NCBI GenBank assembly: GCA_038400315.1 | Contig: CP151667.1 | Location: 1,251,174 to 1,315,173 of the forward strand | Direction: 5' to 3' | Origin: Isosphaeraceae bacterium EP7 | GTDB taxonomy: Bacteria > Planctomycetota > Planctomycetia > Isosphaerales > Isosphaeraceae | Length of the DNA stretch: 64,000 bases | Shown here: one piece after another, positions 61,297 to 64,000 of the stretch | Layout of the letters: each line of letters begins with the position of its first letter | How positions within the stretch are numbered: position 1 is the first letter of the stretch | Program-made: the position numbers and the translations under genes | The notes under the pieces: generated by a model | What the model was told of the DNA's origin: nothing | The model's database searches: none | What the model saw: only the letters and a program-made list of their open reading frames with translations

Positions 61297-64000
61297 GATG
61301 TTGTTGCGACCTGGGCAGCGATCGGGCGGGATGTTGTTCGTGGTCTTGGGGCTCCTGCTCGGCGGGATCGACGCCGAGGCCGCCCCGCCCGAGCCGCCTG
61401 GCGAGGTGGGCAAGGCGAAGGTCGGGGCGGGGCGGGTCGTAGGCGCCTCGGATGAGGGGATCAAGGCCCTTCGCACGATCCGCGTGCCCGAGGGCCTGAA
61501 GGCCGAACTGGTCGCCGCCGAGCCGCTGCTGGCGAATCCGGTGGCGTTCACCATCGACGAGGCCGGCAAGATCTACGTCGCCGAGACGTTCCGGCACACC
61601 GACGGCGTCACCGACACGCGTAGCCACATGAACTGGCTCGATGCCGACCTCGCATCCAGATCCGTCGAAGAGCGCGACGCGATGTTCTTCAAATATCTCT
61701 CCAAGGAGGTCCTTGATGGCTTCCAGGTCGAGAGCGAACGCGTCAGCCTGCTGGTCGACACCGACGGCGACGGCAAGATGGACCGCTCGACCGTCTTCGC
61801 CGACGGCTTCGGCAAGCTGGCCGACGGCATCGGTGCCGGCGTCCTGGCTCGTAAGGGGGATGTCTTCTATACGTGCATTCCGTCGCTCTGGAAGCTGCGG
61901 GACACGAATGGAGACGGCGTCGCCGACGTCCGTACTCCGCTCCAGACCGGCTACGGCGTGCATGTCGCGTTCCTGGGCCATGACCTCCACGGCCTGAGAT
62001 TCGGCCCCGACGGGCTGCTCTACTTCAGCGTGGGCGACCGCGGCATGAACGTGAAGACGCCCGATGGCAAGTCGGTCATACGCACCGACACCGGGGTTGT
62101 CCTGCGATGTAACCCCGACGGCACGAACCTGGAGATCTTCGCCACCGGCCTGCGCAACCCTCAGGAGCTGGCCTTCGACGAGTTCGGCAACCTCTTCACC
62201 GGCGACAACAACAGTGACTCGGGCGACAAGGCCCGCTGGGTCTACCTGGTCGAGGGCTCCGACAGCGGCTGGCGCATCGGATATCAGTACATCGAGGTCC
62301 CGAATAGCCGCGGTCCGTGGAACTCCGAGAAGCTCTGGTATCCCCAGTTCCAGGGGCAGGCCGCCTACCTCGTGCCCCCCATCGCCAACCTGGCCGACGG
62401 GCCCTCGGGCCTGACCTATCACCCGGGCACCTCGCGGTTGGGCGAATCGGCCCGTGGTAAGTTCTTCATGGCCGACTTTCGCGGCGCGAGCGGCCAGAGC
62501 GGCGTGCGTTCCTTCGGCGTGAAGCCCAAGGGAGCCGGCTTCGAACTGGTCGACAGCAAGCAATATGTCTGGTCGATCCTGGCGACCGACGTCGATTTCG
62601 GCCCCGACGGGGCCCTCTACATCAGCGATTGGGTGCAGGGGTGGAGCAAGCCCGGCAAAGGCCGAATCTATCGGATTTCCGAGACCTCAACCGTCGCCGA
62701 GGCCGAGGTCAGGGAAGTTCAGACCCTCATCCGCGAAGGATTCGACGGCAAGTCCGCCGCGGAGTTGGTGACGCTGCTCGGCCACGCCGATATGCGAGTG
62801 CGTCAGGAAGCCCAGTTCTCCCTCGCCTCGCGTGCGAATGAGGCGATTCCCGCTTTCGCCGGCGCCCTGGCCGGAGATCGTCGGATGGCCCGCGTCCATG
62901 CGGTCTGGGGCCTGGGACAGGTCGGCCGAGAGAAGCCCGAAGCCCTGAAGCCCGTCGTCGAGGTGCTCAAGGATGCCGATCCGGAGATCCGAGCCCAGGC
63001 GGCCCGCGTCGTCGGCGATGCCCACCTCGGCGACGCGACCGATCCGTTGATTTCTCTGCTCGCCGACCCGAGCGACCGCGTCCGCTCGCTCGCGGCGATC
63101 GCGCTGGGCAAGCTCGGCGGTGACCATCGGGTCATCGCTCCCGTCCTCTCCATGTTGAAGGTGAATGGCGACAAGGATCCGGTCCTCAGGCACGCGGGTG
63201 TCATGGCCCTGGCCGGCGTCTCCCAGGCCGATGCACTCGCAGAGGCCGAGGCTGATCCGTCGGCCTCCGCACGGATGGGCGTCTTGCTCTCCTATCGGAG
63301 GAGCGGGAATCCCAGGATCGCAGCCTTCCTCGGCGACAGCGACCTGTTGCTCGTCCTTGAAGCCGCCCGCGCTATCAATGACGTGCCGATCCCGGGGGCC
63401 ACCGCACCGCTGGCCGCCCTCGCGGCGCGGCCGACGAACTTCGAGCTGGCTTCCCGTCGGGTCGTCAACGCGAACCTGATGCCCATCACTCCCGAGACGG
63501 ACCTCGCCCGCGAAGCGCTTTTCCGCCGGGTCGTCAACGCGAACCTGACGCTCGGAACCAGCGAGGCGGCCCTTGCCCTAGTCGCCCTGGCTGCGCACAT
63601 CGGGACGCCCGAGTCGATCCGGATCGACGCCATCGAGGCGCTCGGCGTGTGGGCCAAACCTTCGGGCCGAGACCGGGTCACTGGCCTCTGGCGTCCGATT
63701 GCCGAGCGGTCGGCCGAACCTGCGTCCAAGGCCCTGGCGTCGAGTGCGGCCGACCTGCTCCGTGACCGCTCTTCGAAGGTCGTTCGTGCGACGGCCGAGG
63801 CCATCGGCCGCCTGAAGATCCGCGGTAAGTCGTCCGCGCTCGCGTCCCTGGTGACCTCCGGGAAACCGCCTGCCGCATCGGACGAGGTCCGCGCCACGGC
63901 TTTGCGGGCACTGGCGGAACTCGACGGCCCTGATCTTGGTGCCGCCGTCGCATTCGCGGTCGCCGACCCTTCGGACGTTGTCCGATCTGAAGGGATCGCG
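61297..64000 (+). CDS. PVC-type dehydrogenase with HEAT repeats (3' end outside window)
   Basis: The frame from ATG 61297 stays open to the window end, giving at least 901 residues. A signal peptide (MLFVVLGLLLGGIDAEA) is followed by the PSCyt3-type propeller (LRTIRVPEGLKAELVAAEPLLANP, SLWKLRDTNGDGVADVR, RFGPDGLLYFSVGDRG, ATGLRNPQELAFDEFGNLF). HEAT repeats come next (from about residue 480; VRQEAQFSLASRA, IRAQAARVVGDAH, VRSLAAIALGKLG). A C-terminal haem-binding cytochrome is usual in this family but would lie beyond the window. It is exported. The ribosome binding site is a GAGG. A 250-bp divergent region separates it from the ABC operon. Confidence 0.9.

Overview
The window looks like a stretch of chromosome from a member of the Planctomycetota, most likely the Isosphaeraceae. 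The evidence is the very high GC, a DUF1559 protein with the H-X9-DG C-terminal motif, a paired PSD1/PSCyt protein (DUF1549/DUF1553) and DUF1501 protein, a PVC-type dehydrogenase with HEAT repeats, an HTTM-domain protein, and several small proteins I associate with planctomycetes. The assignment rests on gene content only.

Layout. (1) 1-1,900: the 3' end of a DUF1559 gene, a long palindromic terminator and a membrane protein. (2) about 1,900-10,690: a mobile-DNA region. It runs up to a tRNA-Leu(UAA), with a tyrosine integrase just beyond the tRNA 3' end and a small HTH gene (possible excisionase) converging on it. It holds a decayed ISAzo13-type transposase, a roughly 250-bp MITE-like element abutting an IS5-type insertion sequence, two IS630-type elements whose transposases need a -1 frameshift at an A7 run, a decayed gene of the element beside a tiny membrane protein, and a gene split by one IS630. 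I could not find the left attachment site, so the element's extent is unknown. (3) 10,690-35,100: ordinary chromosomal genes: aldo/keto reductase, rhomboid protease, Ldh_2-type oxidoreductase, peroxiredoxin-like protein, secreted proteins, HTTM protein, beta-CASP metallo-hydrolase, trpB-trpA, a double-thioredoxin protein, a di-haem cytochrome, M19 dipeptidase, prolyl oligopeptidase, XerC-like recombinase and an NtrC-like AAA+ regulator with a degenerate receiver and no GAFTGA loop. (4) 35,200-45,000: ilvB, SDR, fasciclin-like protein, a PAS/GAF sensor without an output domain, DUF4112, a DMFase-beta-like protein and serC. (5) 44,900-51,600: a leftward group of secreted planctomycete catabolic genes (PSD1/PSCyt - DUF1501 - sialate O-acetylesterase - ThuA). 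(6) 51,700-64,000: a hypothetical protein, an orphan HME-RND pump, a GntR(YtrA)-ATPase-permease ABC operon, and the 5' 2.7 kb of a PVC-type dehydrogenase/HEAT-repeat gene that runs off the window.

Working units: trpB-trpA are the two subunits of tryptophan synthase. The GntR/ATPase/permease genes form a self-regulated ABC operon with an ATGA overlap. The PSD1, DUF1501, esterase and ThuA genes probably act together outside the cytoplasm on polymeric or acetylated carbohydrate. Convergent gene pairs are repeatedly separated by long, near-perfect hairpins, most without a clear U-tract.

I did not find a clearly new multi-gene system. The best leads are the frameshift-dependent IS630 transposases, the MITE/IS5 nest, the decayed integrative element, the atypical AAA+ regulator and the ABC permease fused to a large soluble domain.
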